A stretch of 59,339 nucleotides of DNA from a virus. Below, one piece after another: positions 1 through 9,525 of the stretch. The DNA lies in IMG/VR virus record IMGVR_UViG_3300028883_000010, positions 1-59,339 of that record; one strand, given 5' to 3'. Position numbers and translations under genes: made by a program. The notes below the pieces were generated by a model. That model was given only the letters and a program-made list of their open reading frames with translations, ran no database searches and was not told where the DNA came from. The stretch's first letter is position 1. Each line of letters opens with the position of its first letter.

Positions 1-31
1 GTTGAGATAACTTCTCCGGCAGCTTTTCGTT
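1..31. repeat. Terminal direct repeat, left copy
   Basis: The first 31 bases are identical to the last 31 bases of the window (59309-59339). The coding frame of the tail-fibre gene passes through the repeat without a break when the ends are joined. This is what a circular or circularly permuted genome gives when it is assembled with a short overlap. A true 31-bp physical terminal repeat would be very short for a phage, so an assembly overlap is the likelier explanation. Confidence 0.9.
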
Positions 32-3000
32 ATTATCGAGTTCAAATTTTAACAAAACAATTAGTTCCGGGGCAGAGTTCTTTTGCTTATGTGGGAATAG
101 GTGAAGCTGAATTTACCCTTTCTGAAGCAACGGTTGATTTAAAAATTGATCACGAAAAAATCGATTCAACGCTTTCAGATTTTCCGGTTATGGTTAACCT
201 AGCGGCTTATCCGGAGGTTTTTACAGCTTTAGGAGAGGATGCCAATAGAAAAAAGATAACTCTTGAAAATGCAAGTGGCGATGCTCTTTATGGTGAAATT
301 GAACATTTTGATTATTCCAATAAAAAAGGAATTCTCTGGACAAAACTTCCCTCTGTTTCAGATTCAGAAGACACCGAATTTTCTTTAGTGGCAGGCGCTG
401 CAAAAGCGGTAACAGCTAAATCAGTTATTTTTGATATTGCTGACAACTATGGTTATTCTGGTGTTGTTGGTATTAGGTCTGTAGATTTTTATAAAAATGA
501 CGAAAAGATAACTATTACAGGCTCAGACATTACAGCTTATGCGACAACAACTTTTAGTAATTATGATCCAGAATGGGCCTTTGTTACAGCCTTATCTAAA
601 ACAGGATTGGGGTCTAGTAATTCTTGGGCGTCAGACTCAGCAACTATTGCATCTCGGTTAAGTGTTGTCTTTAACACCGAAATTGAATTTGATAAAATTA
701 TAATTAATAATTACCATCATGAAGGCACATTAACTGATGCTGGTGCAAAGAATATAAAAATAAACATCTCTGATGATTCCATTACTGATACCACCTATAA
801 TGCAGCAATTTCTAATAGTACTGAAATTTTTGATGGCCAAATAGCAGAACACGCCGCTTCAAATGTGGCTGATGACCAAGAGTTTCCTCTTTACGTTGAT
901 GACACCGGAGGATGGGCAGCACAGCAAGTTTGGGATGATAATTTCAAAGCAGTTTACCATATGGCTCAAGACCCTTCTGGTGGTTCTGGCTGTATCCTTG
1001 ATTCTACTTCTAATGCCAATCATGGAACACCTGCAGGCTCTATGCTCACAGGGGATCTTGTTGATGGAGAATTTGGCAAAGCATTAGATTTTGATGGTAC
1101 GGATGATTATATAGAAATTTCTGATCATGCTGATTTTGATATAACAGATTATCTAACACTTGAAGCTCATGCAGATATTAATTGGACAACGTTAAATGGT
1201 GTTGCTGGTCCTTTAATAGCAAAATCAAATTGGGCATCTTCTGGATATGGCTATTTACTTGCTGCTAATGACTCAGCTTTAGTTGAAGCTATAACAATTC
1301 AAGCATACAAATCAAGTGACAATTATATAACAAAATCCCAAGAATCGGTATCAGAAGGTTGGCAAACTATTTGTGGTGTTTATGATAAAGATGCTTCTGG
1401 AACAGATAAAATAGATTTGTTTCGCAATGGTTCGACTACTGGAACGGCTTCAACAAATAATTCTTACGATAGTATTGGAGAAAATAATCTCCCTATTCGT
1501 ATAGGTCGTGACTCTGGTTCTAATAATTTTTTCTATGCTGGTAAAATTTCAGAAATTCGTATTTCAGATATTGCTCGTTCAGCCGCCTGGTTAAAAGCGA
1601 CTTATTATTCCAATAAAGACCTCCTTGTTTACCGGGATGTTGATATTGACGAGGATTATACAAAGCGTATTCGCTTTGAAATCAACCCAGATTTAATTGA
1701 TTCCGAGTTAACCGACTTCCCGGTTATGCTTAATCTTTCCAGTGCCTCTGGAATCTCTGACAAAGATATTACCGCGATTTTTGATGAACTTACCTCTGAC
1801 GCAAATCGCTTTAAAATAAAAGTCACAACTGATGATGGTGTTGAATGCCCTGTTGAAATTGCCTATTGGGATGATACTACTGAAAAGGCACAGCTGTACG
1901 TCAAATTACCCACGGTTTATGCAGATAAAAAGACTGTTTTTTATCTGAACTATGCCTCTACAGCGAGCCCCTATTATAGTGCTAAATCAGTTATTATTGA
2001 TTTTACAAATAATTGGGGGGCTAGCACATATACAAGTATTCGGTCAGTTGAGTTTTATAAGGATGGAGTACTCTTACCCCTTACCCAAAGTGATTACACA
2101 GCTTATCATTCCAGTATTGTAACAGAAACTTATAACTCAAAATATGCCTTTGATACTTCTTTATCAAAGGTGGACGGATGGGGTTCTACTTCTTGGGTCT
2201 CTGATAGTGGGGATTATACAAACCAAAGAATAATTTGCGTTTTTAATACATCAATTGAGTTTGATGAAATAGTTATAAATAACAACCATGATAGTGGAAC
2301 AAGGTTAACCGAGACCTGTAAGGACATCCTCCTTTATATTTCAGATGATGCCATCACGGATACCACTTATGGGAATGCTATTTCAAATAGCACCCTTCTC
2401 TTTGACGGACAAATACCCCAGCATGTGGCATCCAATATAGAAGATCCCCAATATACAGTTTATGGTAATGTCGGTGATACCAGCCAAACAGCCTCTCAAC
2501 AGGTTTGGGATGATGATTTTAAGGCCATTTACCATATGAGTCAAGACCCCAGTGGTGGAGCCGGTTGTATCCTTGACTCAACTTCAAATGCTAATCATGG
2601 AACGCCCTTAGGCACTATGCTTACGGGGGACCTTGTTGACGGTCCGTATGGGAAGGCTATTGATTTTGACGGAGTTGATGATGGTATTGATACTGGATTA
2701 ACTTTCAGCAATGCAACAGGTGCAACACTTGAAGCCATTGCATCTTTTGCTGAAAACGGCGGGACCGACTCAGAGCACACAATACTTGACCTCGATGAAA
2801 ATGCAGACGTTTGGGTTTTACGACATGGCTTAGGTAAGGTTCAATCTTCAATTAAAACAGGAAATAGCAAGCTTACCTCTGATGGGCTAAATAATTCTCA
2901 GTTCTATGGTATCCAGGCAACCTATAATCAAACTACCCATTTACTTTATATTGATGGGAATCAAGTCGGAACGGATAGCTACACTACAGCATTAGACTCC

Positions 3001-4074
3001 GCAGCTTTACCAATCAGGATCGGTAAAAGAAATAGCGCAAAAAGTGGAGACCGACAGTTAGCTGGAAAAATTGCCGAAGTTCGAGTTTCCTATACGAGTC
3101 GTTCAGCAGCATGGGTTAAAGCAACTCATTATTCAGGTACTGACGCCCTTATTACCTTTGGCTCAGAAGAGGCGGAGACCCCGGCTGTACCGGGAACAAC
3201 AGGGGATATCACGGCAACCCTGCCGGCGCTTACCTGTGAGATAAATACCCTTTACAGTGGCTTGAGCGCAAGCCTACCGGCCTTGACCTGTGAGATGGTA
3301 GCGGGCGCCTATATGGCCGCAACCCTGCCAGCGTTGACAGCCAGCATCCAGGCGGACGCATTCAGCTTTTCCGGCGACCTGGTCGACAGTCTCGGCGCCC
3401 TAACCATGACAGGCGTCACCGATCAATACCGGGAGGTCGAGGGCACGCTTCCCGTCATCACATGCGAAATGGCAGGCGTGGCAAACAAGATTGCCATGGC
3501 CTGCGAGCTGCCCGCCCTGACCGCGGCCATCCATGCCGCCGGCCATCTTTCCGCCAATACCCCGGGCCTGGCCATGACCGGGACCGGTTTCAATGAGATT
3601 CTCGCCCAGGTGGCGGCCGAGATCCCCGGGCTTTCCATGCTGGCCCAGGCCGGCGCCCGCATTTCCATTGACCTGGTCTGCCCGGCCGTCGCCATGGTCG
3701 GCAGAAACCAGGTAGTAACGCAGCTTTCAGCCACAGTTCCGGCGCTGCGGGTGTCAATTTCCGGCAACGCCGACAGCGCCCCGGCCATTGCCGCCAGCCT
3801 GCCGGCAATCCGGGCAGCCCTGACCGGCCACAGTAGCGCAGTCGGTGCCATCGCTGCCAATCTTCAGGCCTTGACTTTTTCCGCCACAGCTCAAACCGGC
3901 ATCGTCGGCAACCTGGCAGCCAGCCTGCCGGCGCTCGGCCGCTGCCGTATATCCGCGGCCCCTGGTGGCCCGGCAACCCTTGACTGTGCCTTGCCGGCCC
4001 TGGAACTGCTGGCCGTCGTCAATAACTCGAACAGGGACGCCGTATTGCGGCACGCCCGGGGACAGATCAGATAA
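1..4074 (+). CDS. Tail fibre / receptor-binding protein, main part (5' end at 58949)
   Basis: This is the main part of a 1,477-residue protein whose first 120 codons lie at 58949-59308; position 1 continues that frame. Domains in order are an N-terminal F5/8 type C (discoidin-like) sugar-binding domain ending near base 120, then two tandem copies of a block of about 500 residues (about bases 139-1620 and 1678-3140). Each block has a DUF2341-type start (DFPVM.NL), a second discoidin-like insert and a LamG/concanavalin-like domain (AIDFDG..D). The C-terminus (bases about 3200-4070) is a run of short repeats on the pattern LPALT. Bases up to about 3170 are clearly AT-rich while the LPALT part is GC-rich, so the binding region looks recently acquired. 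These domain types suit host-surface glycan binding at the tail tip. The virion role is inferred. A GTG at 91 is not the true start. Confidence 0.8.
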   Translation, partial: VEITSPAAFRYYRVQILTKQLVPGQSSFAYVGIGEAEFTLSEATVDLKIDHEKIDSTLSDFPVMVNLAAYPEVFTALGEDANRKKITLENASGDALYGEIEHFDYSNKKGILWTKLPSVSDSEDTEFSLVAGAAKAVTAKSVIFDIADNYGYSGVVGIRSVDFYKNDEKITITGSDITAYATTTFSNYDPEWAFVTALSKTGLGSSNSWASDSATIASRLSVVFNTEIEFDKIIINNYHHEGTLTDAGAKNIKINISDDSITDTTYNAAISNSTEIFDGQIAEHAASNVADDQEFPLYVDDTGGWAAQQVWDDNFKAVYHMAQDPSGGSGCILDSTSNANHGTPAGSMLTGDLVDGEFGKALDFDGTDDYIEISDHADFDITDYLTLEAHADINWTTLNGVAGPLIAKSNWASSGYGYLLAANDSALVEAITIQAYKSSDNYITKSQESVSEGWQTICGVYDKDASGTDKIDLFRNGSTTGTASTNNSYDSIGENNLPIRIGRDSGSNNFFYAGKISEIRISDIARSAAWLKATYYSNKDLLVYRDVDIDEDYTKRIRFEINPDLIDSELTDFPVMLNLSSASGISDKDITAIFDELTSDANRFKIKVTTDDGVECPVEIAYWDDTTEKAQLYVKLPTVYADKKTVFYLNYASTASPYYSAKSVIIDFTNNWGASTYTSIRSVEFYKDGVLLPLTQSDYTAYHSSIVTETYNSKYAFDTSLSKVDGWGSTSWVSDSGDYTNQRIICVFNTSIEFDEIVINNNHDSGTRLTETCKDILLYISDDAITDTTYGNAISNSTLLFDGQIPQHVASNIEDPQYTVYGNVGDTSQTASQQVWDDDFKAIYHMSQDPSGGAGCILDSTSNANHGTPLGTMLTGDLVDGPYGKAIDFDGVDDGIDTGLTFSNATGATLEAIASFAENGGTDSEHTILDLDENADVWVLRHGLGKVQSSIKTGNSKLTSDGLNNSQFYGIQATYNQTTHLLYIDGNQVGTDSYTTALDSAALPIRIGKRNSAKSGDRQLAGKIAEVRVSYTSRSAAWVKATHYSGTDALITFGSEEAETPAVPGTTGDITATLPALTCEINTLYSGLSASLPALTCEMVAGAYMAATLPALTASIQADAFSFSGDLVDSLGALTMTGVTDQYREVEGTLPVITCEMAGVANKIAMACELPALTAAIHAAGHLSANTPGLAMTGTGFNEILAQVAAEIPGLSMLAQAGARISIDLVCPAVAMVGRNQVVTQLSATVPALRVSISGNADSAPAIAASLPAIRAALTGHSSAVGAIAANLQALTFSATAQTGIVGNLAASLPALGRCRISAAPGGPATLDCALPALELLAVVNNSNRDAVLRHARGQIR
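139..3140 (+). repeat. Tandem duplication of DUF2341 + LamG block
   Basis: Two blocks of about 1.5 kb, roughly 139-1620 and 1678-3140, encode the same domain order and share long stretches of protein identity. Examples are the segments around QVWDD.FKA.YHM, DPSGG.GCILDSTSNANHGTP and SAAW.KATHYS. The nucleotide sequences have diverged at many third positions, so the duplication is not brand new. Confidence 0.75.
3205..4065 (+). repeat. LPALT-type degenerate repeats in the fibre C-terminus
   Basis: About fourteen short units with cores such as LPALT, LPVIT, IPGLS and VPALR recur every 20-30 residues. Two more units open the next gene (4074), so the repeat array crosses a gene boundary. Regular spacing of a short beta-strand-like core suggests a repetitive fibrous stalk. 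The function is not known. Confidence 0.65.
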
Positions 4075-4664
4075 TGGGAGACATCAGCGCAAGCTTGCCG
4101 GCCATCACCGGCGAAATTACAGCCCTTGACGACACGCTCGACTTTGATATCCCGGCCCTTACCAGCGCGATCGAGGCCACAGTACACGAAAACGCTCTGG
4201 CCCTTGTCCTGGATACCAATCTACAGGCTAAAGCCGCTACAACGCAATACACGGCGTTTCCGGTCAATTCCATGGCCATGGTCAACGGAAAAATTTTAGC
4301 CGCGGCTGAATCCGGGCTTTTCCAAAACACCGGTGACCATGACGGGTCCGATCAGATAGACGCATTTTTCGAGCTGCCTACCATGGATTTTGGCATCAAA
4401 CAGGTTAAGCGCCTGCGGTTTATTTACCTGAGTGTTGAAACCTCCGCGGCCACAAACCTGACCATCACCGTGTCGACGGAACTCGGAAAGACCCAGACGA
4501 TTACAATCCCGATAGCTGCGGCCGGCCAGCACGCTATTCGGGAAACCGTCACCCGGAAGGTTTACGGCCGATATTTTACCATCCAGGTAAGAGGCAACAA
4601 TTTTTCCATCGATGAAATCAAAGTGCTTCCAGTGGTGTTGAATCATGGCAGGAACCGGAATTGA
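4074..4664 (+). CDS. Virion structural protein following the fibre
   Basis: A 196-residue protein whose ATG overlaps the TAA of the fibre gene by one base, so translation is coupled. The first 30 residues hold two more LPAIT/IPALT units like those ending the fibre gene. The rest is a beta-rich, Thr/Ile-rich domain (about residues 80-190) of the kind seen in phage tail accessory proteins. It may be a separated C-terminal piece or a partner of the fibre. I recognise no named family. The structural role is inferred from position between the fibre and other virion genes. Confidence 0.7.
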   Translation: MGDISASLPAITGEITALDDTLDFDIPALTSAIEATVHENALALVLDTNLQAKAATTQYTAFPVNSMAMVNGKILAAAESGLFQNTGDHDGSDQIDAFFELPTMDFGIKQVKRLRFIYLSVETSAATNLTITVSTELGKTQTITIPIAAAGQHAIRETVTRKVYGRYFTIQVRGNNFSIDEIKVLPVVLNHGRNRN

Positions 4665-6783
4665 TAACGTCCTTCTGAGCAGGGACCTTGAGCACTACGA
4701 CCCGGAAACCATCAAGCGGTTTCATGGCATTGCCCGGGCACAGCTGGAGATACTCGAAAACTTCATGCGATTCCAGGGCCTGAAACAGTGCATCCGCCGG
4801 GTGAGCCTTGGCGGCGGGGTGGTGGTCGATTGCGCCATTTCCTTTGGCCGGCGCCGGGCGCTTGTGCATGTGCCGACCGTCGGCGGGGAGGAGCCCGGGA
4901 CCGAGATCATCAGGACAGTTACCCAATACCTACTTGTCGTTTTTGGTAACCCGGAGGAATACCTGTCTGTCAGCTATGGTAAGAATTCCCCGCTTTTCCT
5001 GGCGGCCGAGGCTGTTTTTTGTACCGAAGGATCAGGCCTTCTAACCTATGTGGAAGGTGGGCAAATTTACGGGTCCTTTACCATGTGTTTCGAGGGCATG
5101 GTCAACGGTGAGGATTCCGGGGCCTTTGCGTCCATCAATGCGGCCGTTGAAGAGCATTATACCCGGACGTACAACAAAAAAGAAATTTTTGCGGAAACCA
5201 TCGATGACGCGATTTTATCGGAGGATGCCCCGGAGATCGTTTCCCCGCTTGATCAGTATCCGACCGGCAACGTTCCGGCCAACAGTGACCCCCCGTCCCG
5301 GCAGGAATGGTCAAAGACCGTCGGGGATTTGTGTGTGTCTGCCTTTATCTTTTATCCAATGGGGCGCGGATCACTCGGCGCCGACAAGTGGGCCGTATCA
5401 GCTACTATGAAGGGCACGGTCCTGGACTGGCAGACGCCAGGCATCAAATATTATCCCCAATCCGGGTTTTGCCGTTCAGTCTGTAAGCAAGCGACCTGTG
5501 ATGTTGCAGACTCTTGGATCAATGTTCATATCGGTTTTGACGCCTGGACGGAAGTTAATGCAGAAACTGGCGCTCTGGAATACTTTGTTGGTCTAATGGC
5601 GGATTACGAGGAAGAATTTTCCATCTGGAAATACAACCCCGAGACCGGGGCTATGGAAAAACAATATCTGTATTATTCCCGAGTCCGATCAACCAAGTTT
5701 GAGCCCACCTATCATCCGGACAGGCATGTTCGTTTGATTGGCTATGGTGGTACAAATTCAGCTACTCAAAAAGCCTATTGGTGTGACTTAGGACGCTCCG
5801 GGGATTATTTCGAGGAAGACCTTATCAATGAACAAATCGGAACTTGTCATCAAGTTGATGGGGATATCGTTACAGCAGCATGGCACCCGGCTGAACGCAA
5901 ACTCTATTTTGTGACTGACGATGATGTTTCTGATCCTTCTGAAAGTGGGACACCTCCATGGGCTACATTTACTCCAAGGGAAACACCAAATCCACCAAAT
6001 CCATATTGCTTTGGATATTTTACCTATAATCATGCTGTCCATCTAATTGATTCTGTTGACTATGAAGTTACATGGCAAGGCAACCCATATACAATAGAGG
6101 GCCGACGAGCCTTATGTAGTGAATGGCCTACCCACCGGGACCTTTGGGCGGGCGCTCGTTCAGTAATCCATAGTGAAAGCATTCAGTCCTACCAGCATGG
6201 TAATTTTAAAATTGATGATTTGAGTCTTTCGAAAGGTAGTCATCAGGAAGTTACAGAATCACAGCAAACTTTAGGTTGGCGCCGATATATGCCGGGTTTT
6301 GATTATGATGATCCCCCATTAGAGGGTTTTGATCTTCAAGGGATTTATAATTATGGATTTTGCAAGCCTTCCGGCCGTCATGAATACGACCTCCATAAAC
6401 TTGGCATCAACCCCAATGGCGGCCTTTCCTATGAGTATTCAGAAATTGGGTATGAGGAAGTTTCAAAGGTCGACACGACCGGCAGCACCTGCGAGGCCAC
6501 AGAATGGAGTGAGCCCATTCAAGGCGGCGGGTACACGGAATACCTTTGTGGCGGCTTTCCCTGGGACGGCGCATGGCGGGCCGTGCTGCTTTCCGGAGCC
6601 GGCCGCAATTCTGCATTAGAGCCCCTGCCGAAAACTGAGCACAACGGCCTGATTATCATGAAGGATTCAGACACCGGTGAATTAAAACTGTTCGGTGAAG
6701 GCAATGCTCTTTCACTGGGGATTTATTCACGAGCATTTTTCAAACAGGTGGAGGTTATCACCGAAACCGAGGAGGAAATATAA
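4645..6783 (+). CDS. Large virion/tail protein of unknown family
   Basis: A 712-residue protein overlapping the previous gene by 20 bases. It has no signal peptide, no membrane segments and no motif I recognise. The N-terminal 200 residues look alpha/beta; the middle is rich in Tyr, Trp and Gly. Bases about 5470-6470 are visibly AT-richer than both flanks, which matches the composition of the fibre's receptor-binding half and suggests exchange of the central domain. The final residues are acidic. Its place in the late operon argues for a tail or baseplate-like component. Confidence 0.7.
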   Translation: MAGTGIDNVLLSRDLEHYDPETIKRFHGIARAQLEILENFMRFQGLKQCIRRVSLGGGVVVDCAISFGRRRALVHVPTVGGEEPGTEIIRTVTQYLLVVFGNPEEYLSVSYGKNSPLFLAAEAVFCTEGSGLLTYVEGGQIYGSFTMCFEGMVNGEDSGAFASINAAVEEHYTRTYNKKEIFAETIDDAILSEDAPEIVSPLDQYPTGNVPANSDPPSRQEWSKTVGDLCVSAFIFYPMGRGSLGADKWAVSATMKGTVLDWQTPGIKYYPQSGFCRSVCKQATCDVADSWINVHIGFDAWTEVNAETGALEYFVGLMADYEEEFSIWKYNPETGAMEKQYLYYSRVRSTKFEPTYHPDRHVRLIGYGGTNSATQKAYWCDLGRSGDYFEEDLINEQIGTCHQVDGDIVTAAWHPAERKLYFVTDDDVSDPSESGTPPWATFTPRETPNPPNPYCFGYFTYNHAVHLIDSVDYEVTWQGNPYTIEGRRALCSEWPTHRDLWAGARSVIHSESIQSYQHGNFKIDDLSLSKGSHQEVTESQQTLGWRRYMPGFDYDDPPLEGFDLQGIYNYGFCKPSGRHEYDLHKLGINPNGGLSYEYSEIGYEEVSKVDTTGSTCEATEWSEPIQGGGYTEYLCGGFPWDGAWRAVLLSGAGRNSALEPLPKTEHNGLIIMKDSDTGELKLFGEGNALSLGIYSRAFFKQVEVITETEEEI

Positions 6784-8715
6784 ATGGGCACTTGGGTTAA
6801 TATGTCGGATGCGCCGGACGTTGTAACGCATTTTGGCAACACACACGATCTTGTTGAAAACCGGTTTGACCTGGCCGAACAATACGCCCGGGAAAACCTG
6901 ACCCTGGCGCAGCAGTATATAACGGACCTGACCACGCTGTTAAATTCCCTGGAGGTCCCGTCAACCGAGACCATTGAAGACATCGAGGTCCCGACCATCA
7001 CGCCCCTGGATTACAGCGCCCGGCCGGAAATGTCGGATGCAATTGATTCCTTCCCGGAGTTTGACGACCCGGCCCCGACCATGGAGGCCTTGGCAGACGT
7101 CCCGGACATCGATACGGCGGATATTCCCGAGGAAAATTTTAATTTCACGGAAAACATTATTCCGGTGCCCAGTTTCAATGACATTGCGCCGCCAGATGAC
7201 AACATCACCATCAACACCGTCGAGACGCCGGCAAAACCGGACCTGACCACGCCGGCGCCGATCGCCTTCGAAGATTTGGAAATTCCGGCGCCGCCCACCA
7301 TCAGCCTGCCGGATTTTGATTTAAACGTTCCCAATTTGGGAACTCTTAACGACCCGGCGCCGTTTTCCTATACGGAGGCCCCGTATAATTCCGACGTCTG
7401 GTCGGATCTGCTGGACAAGGTCCTGACGGACATCAGGAACGGCGGTACCGGCCTGGATGTCACCGTAGAGGCCGAGCTGTACGACCGGGCAAGGGACCGG
7501 CAGCGCGACGAGAACGAGCGCCTTTATCGGGAGTCTGAGGATACCTTTTCAGCCACAGGGTTTCCGCTGCCCCCGGGTGCCCTGGCTGCCCGCCTGGCCG
7601 AAGTCAGCGCCGAAATATCCCGGAAAAATGACCAGATGAGCCGGGAAATCATGATCAATCAGGCGGAGCTTGCCCAGAAGAATACGCAATTCATGGTTGA
7701 AAAAGGGATCCAGCTGGAGGGCATACTCCGCGATTTTTTCAACCAGCAATCCAACCGGGCCCTAGACGCGGCCAAGTCGGTGGCCACGATCGGCATTGAA
7801 GTTTTCAAGGCCCTGGTGACCAAATACAGCGCCGCTCTGGAAAGCTACAAGGCCGAGGCCGCGGTTTACGAATCCCGAATCAAGGCGGCCCTGACCACGG
7901 CCGAGATTTACAAAACCCAGATTCAGGGACTGGAGGTTTCCGCAAAGGTCCAAAGCGTCAAGGCGGATGTCTACAGGGCTCAGGTGGAGGCTGTAAACAC
8001 AGTTGCCAAGATTTACGAAACCGAAATGCAGGCGGCCAAGGTTCAATCAGAGGTCGAGCTTTCCAAGCTGGAGGTCTTCAAGGCTCAGACACAAGCATAT
8101 GTTGCGCAGCTGGAAGGCGAAAAAACAAAGTTTCAGGTCTATTCCGCACAGGTGGACGGGGAAAAGGCCCGGGTCCAGGTTTACGCCGAAAACGTCAAGG
8201 CCTACATCGCCCGGGTAGAGGCTGCCAAGTCAACGGCCGAGATCGAAGCTATCGCCGCCGAGAACGTCCTCAAAACCAATCAGCTGAAAATCGACAAATA
8301 CCGCGCCGACCTGGCCCGGTATCAGGCCCAGATAGAGGCCGAGATCAAAAGCGCCGGCCTGCAGGTGGAGGCCTTCAAAACTGAGGTCCTGGCCTACAAT
8401 GCCGAGACCGACGCCGTTAAAGCGGAGAACTTGGCCAAGATCCAGGAAATGACCGCCAACGTCAGTGTCGCTGAACTCCGATTGAAAAAGGCGGTTGCCC
8501 AGATCGAGGCCATTTCAAACAGCTATGTTGCCTTGAAGGAGCTGCAATCCAAGGGCACCGAGGGCATTATGAATGTCGGGGCGCAGCTGGCGGCATCGGC
8601 CATGAACGCCGTGAACGCTTCGGCCAGCTATGACGCTTCCAGCCGCAGCAGCAGAAGCGAAAGCCAGGATTGGAACGCAAGTATTTCTGAATCCCACAAA
8701 TACGAACACGAATAA
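6784..8715 (+). CDS. Coiled-coil internal virion protein
   Basis: A 643-residue protein whose ATG directly follows the TAA of the previous gene. Residues about 50-200 are acidic and Pro-rich with repeated D/E-I-P-x-P pieces. Residues about 270-620 form one long predicted coiled coil with approximate internal repeats (units such as KVQ.VKADVYRAQVEAV and EVELSKLEVFKAQTQAY). The C-terminal 25 residues are Ser-rich. Long helical rods next to a giant polyvalent protein recall podovirus core or ejection proteins. That role is inferred; no family is recognised. Confidence 0.75.
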   Translation: MGTWVNMSDAPDVVTHFGNTHDLVENRFDLAEQYARENLTLAQQYITDLTTLLNSLEVPSTETIEDIEVPTITPLDYSARPEMSDAIDSFPEFDDPAPTMEALADVPDIDTADIPEENFNFTENIIPVPSFNDIAPPDDNITINTVETPAKPDLTTPAPIAFEDLEIPAPPTISLPDFDLNVPNLGTLNDPAPFSYTEAPYNSDVWSDLLDKVLTDIRNGGTGLDVTVEAELYDRARDRQRDENERLYRESEDTFSATGFPLPPGALAARLAEVSAEISRKNDQMSREIMINQAELAQKNTQFMVEKGIQLEGILRDFFNQQSNRALDAAKSVATIGIEVFKALVTKYSAALESYKAEAAVYESRIKAALTTAEIYKTQIQGLEVSAKVQSVKADVYRAQVEAVNTVAKIYETEMQAAKVQSEVELSKLEVFKAQTQAYVAQLEGEKTKFQVYSAQVDGEKARVQVYAENVKAYIARVEAAKSTAEIEAIAAENVLKTNQLKIDKYRADLARYQAQIEAEIKSAGLQVEAFKTEVLAYNAETDAVKAENLAKIQEMTANVSVAELRLKKAVAQIEAISNSYVALKELQSKGTEGIMNVGAQLAASAMNAVNASASYDASSRSSRSESQDWNASISESHKYEHE

Positions 8716-8730
8716 AGAACGGGGGTAGAT

Positions 8731-9495
8731 ATGGCCTGGTTGACAATGAACCAACAGGAGCAACTTGAAAGAGACGAGCGGATTAAAAAAGATCGGCTCA
8801 CCCAACGGATTGAAGGCGACAAGGACGTTCAGCGCGTCAGGAACGCGGGGCAAATGGACGTTGCCAAATTCAAGGAAAAAGGCATCGATCGTCGCTTTGA
8901 TAAAGACATCGATTTTCGCACCGGCATTGCCGATCGGAAATTTGAATTTGACACGGCAGACGCGGACCGGACGTTCAACCTTCGGGAAGGCGACGCGAAC
9001 CGGACCTTTGCGGAACGAACCCGGCACAACACCGTAATGGAAGGCCAGGATAAGCAAAAGGTCGGCATCCAGAAAAGTACGCTCGATCTTCGCCGGGATG
9101 AACTCACCGCAAAAAATCGGCAGTTTGATCTTGAACGGTTTGATAAGCGGATGAATTCCGCCCTGGAGCGTGTCGACAAACAGTTTGAAAACATCCTGGG
9201 GGGTGAGGGCGGAGCCCGGCCCGGTGAGGCCGACATTGTCGGGCGCCTCAAAAGAATTGACGAACTGCAGGGCATGAGCGCCGACGAAGTGGCACAGAGA
9301 ACGTTTGATATGGCCTTGCAACAGAATATGTCCATACTGGAGACCTTGGACCCGTCCGAGCGGCAAGCCTATGTTGACCGGCTGCCCCGGACCATGCGGG
9401 AGCATTTAACAAAATTTGGGTTCAATACCGGCGAGCCTTCCTTTAGAATGGATAGAAACCGTCCGGAAGATGAAGGCAATCGCCTTTTCCAATAA
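8731..9495 (+). CDS. Charged helical virion protein
   Basis: A 254-residue, highly charged protein with recurring RRFDKDIDF / RKFEFDTAD-like pieces (about residues 50-150), probably helical throughout. A purine-rich GGGGGT ribosome site precedes the ATG by a normal distance. It sits between the coiled-coil protein and the giant polyvalent gene, so it may be an internal or chaperoning virion component. No known family is recognised. Confidence 0.7.
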   Translation: MAWLTMNQQEQLERDERIKKDRLTQRIEGDKDVQRVRNAGQMDVAKFKEKGIDRRFDKDIDFRTGIADRKFEFDTADADRTFNLREGDANRTFAERTRHNTVMEGQDKQKVGIQKSTLDLRRDELTAKNRQFDLERFDKRMNSALERVDKQFENILGGEGGARPGEADIVGRLKRIDELQGMSADEVAQRTFDMALQQNMSILETLDPSERQAYVDRLPRTMREHLTKFGFNTGEPSFRMDRNRPEDEGNRLFQ

Positions 9496-9525
9496 GCAGC
9501 GACGACAGCCAGGAGAAACCACCCA

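Noticed and set aside
8515-9405. 296-codon minus-strand ORF across two virion genes
   Set aside because: It spans the gap between two oppositely oriented, well-supported genes and reads as a shadow frame.
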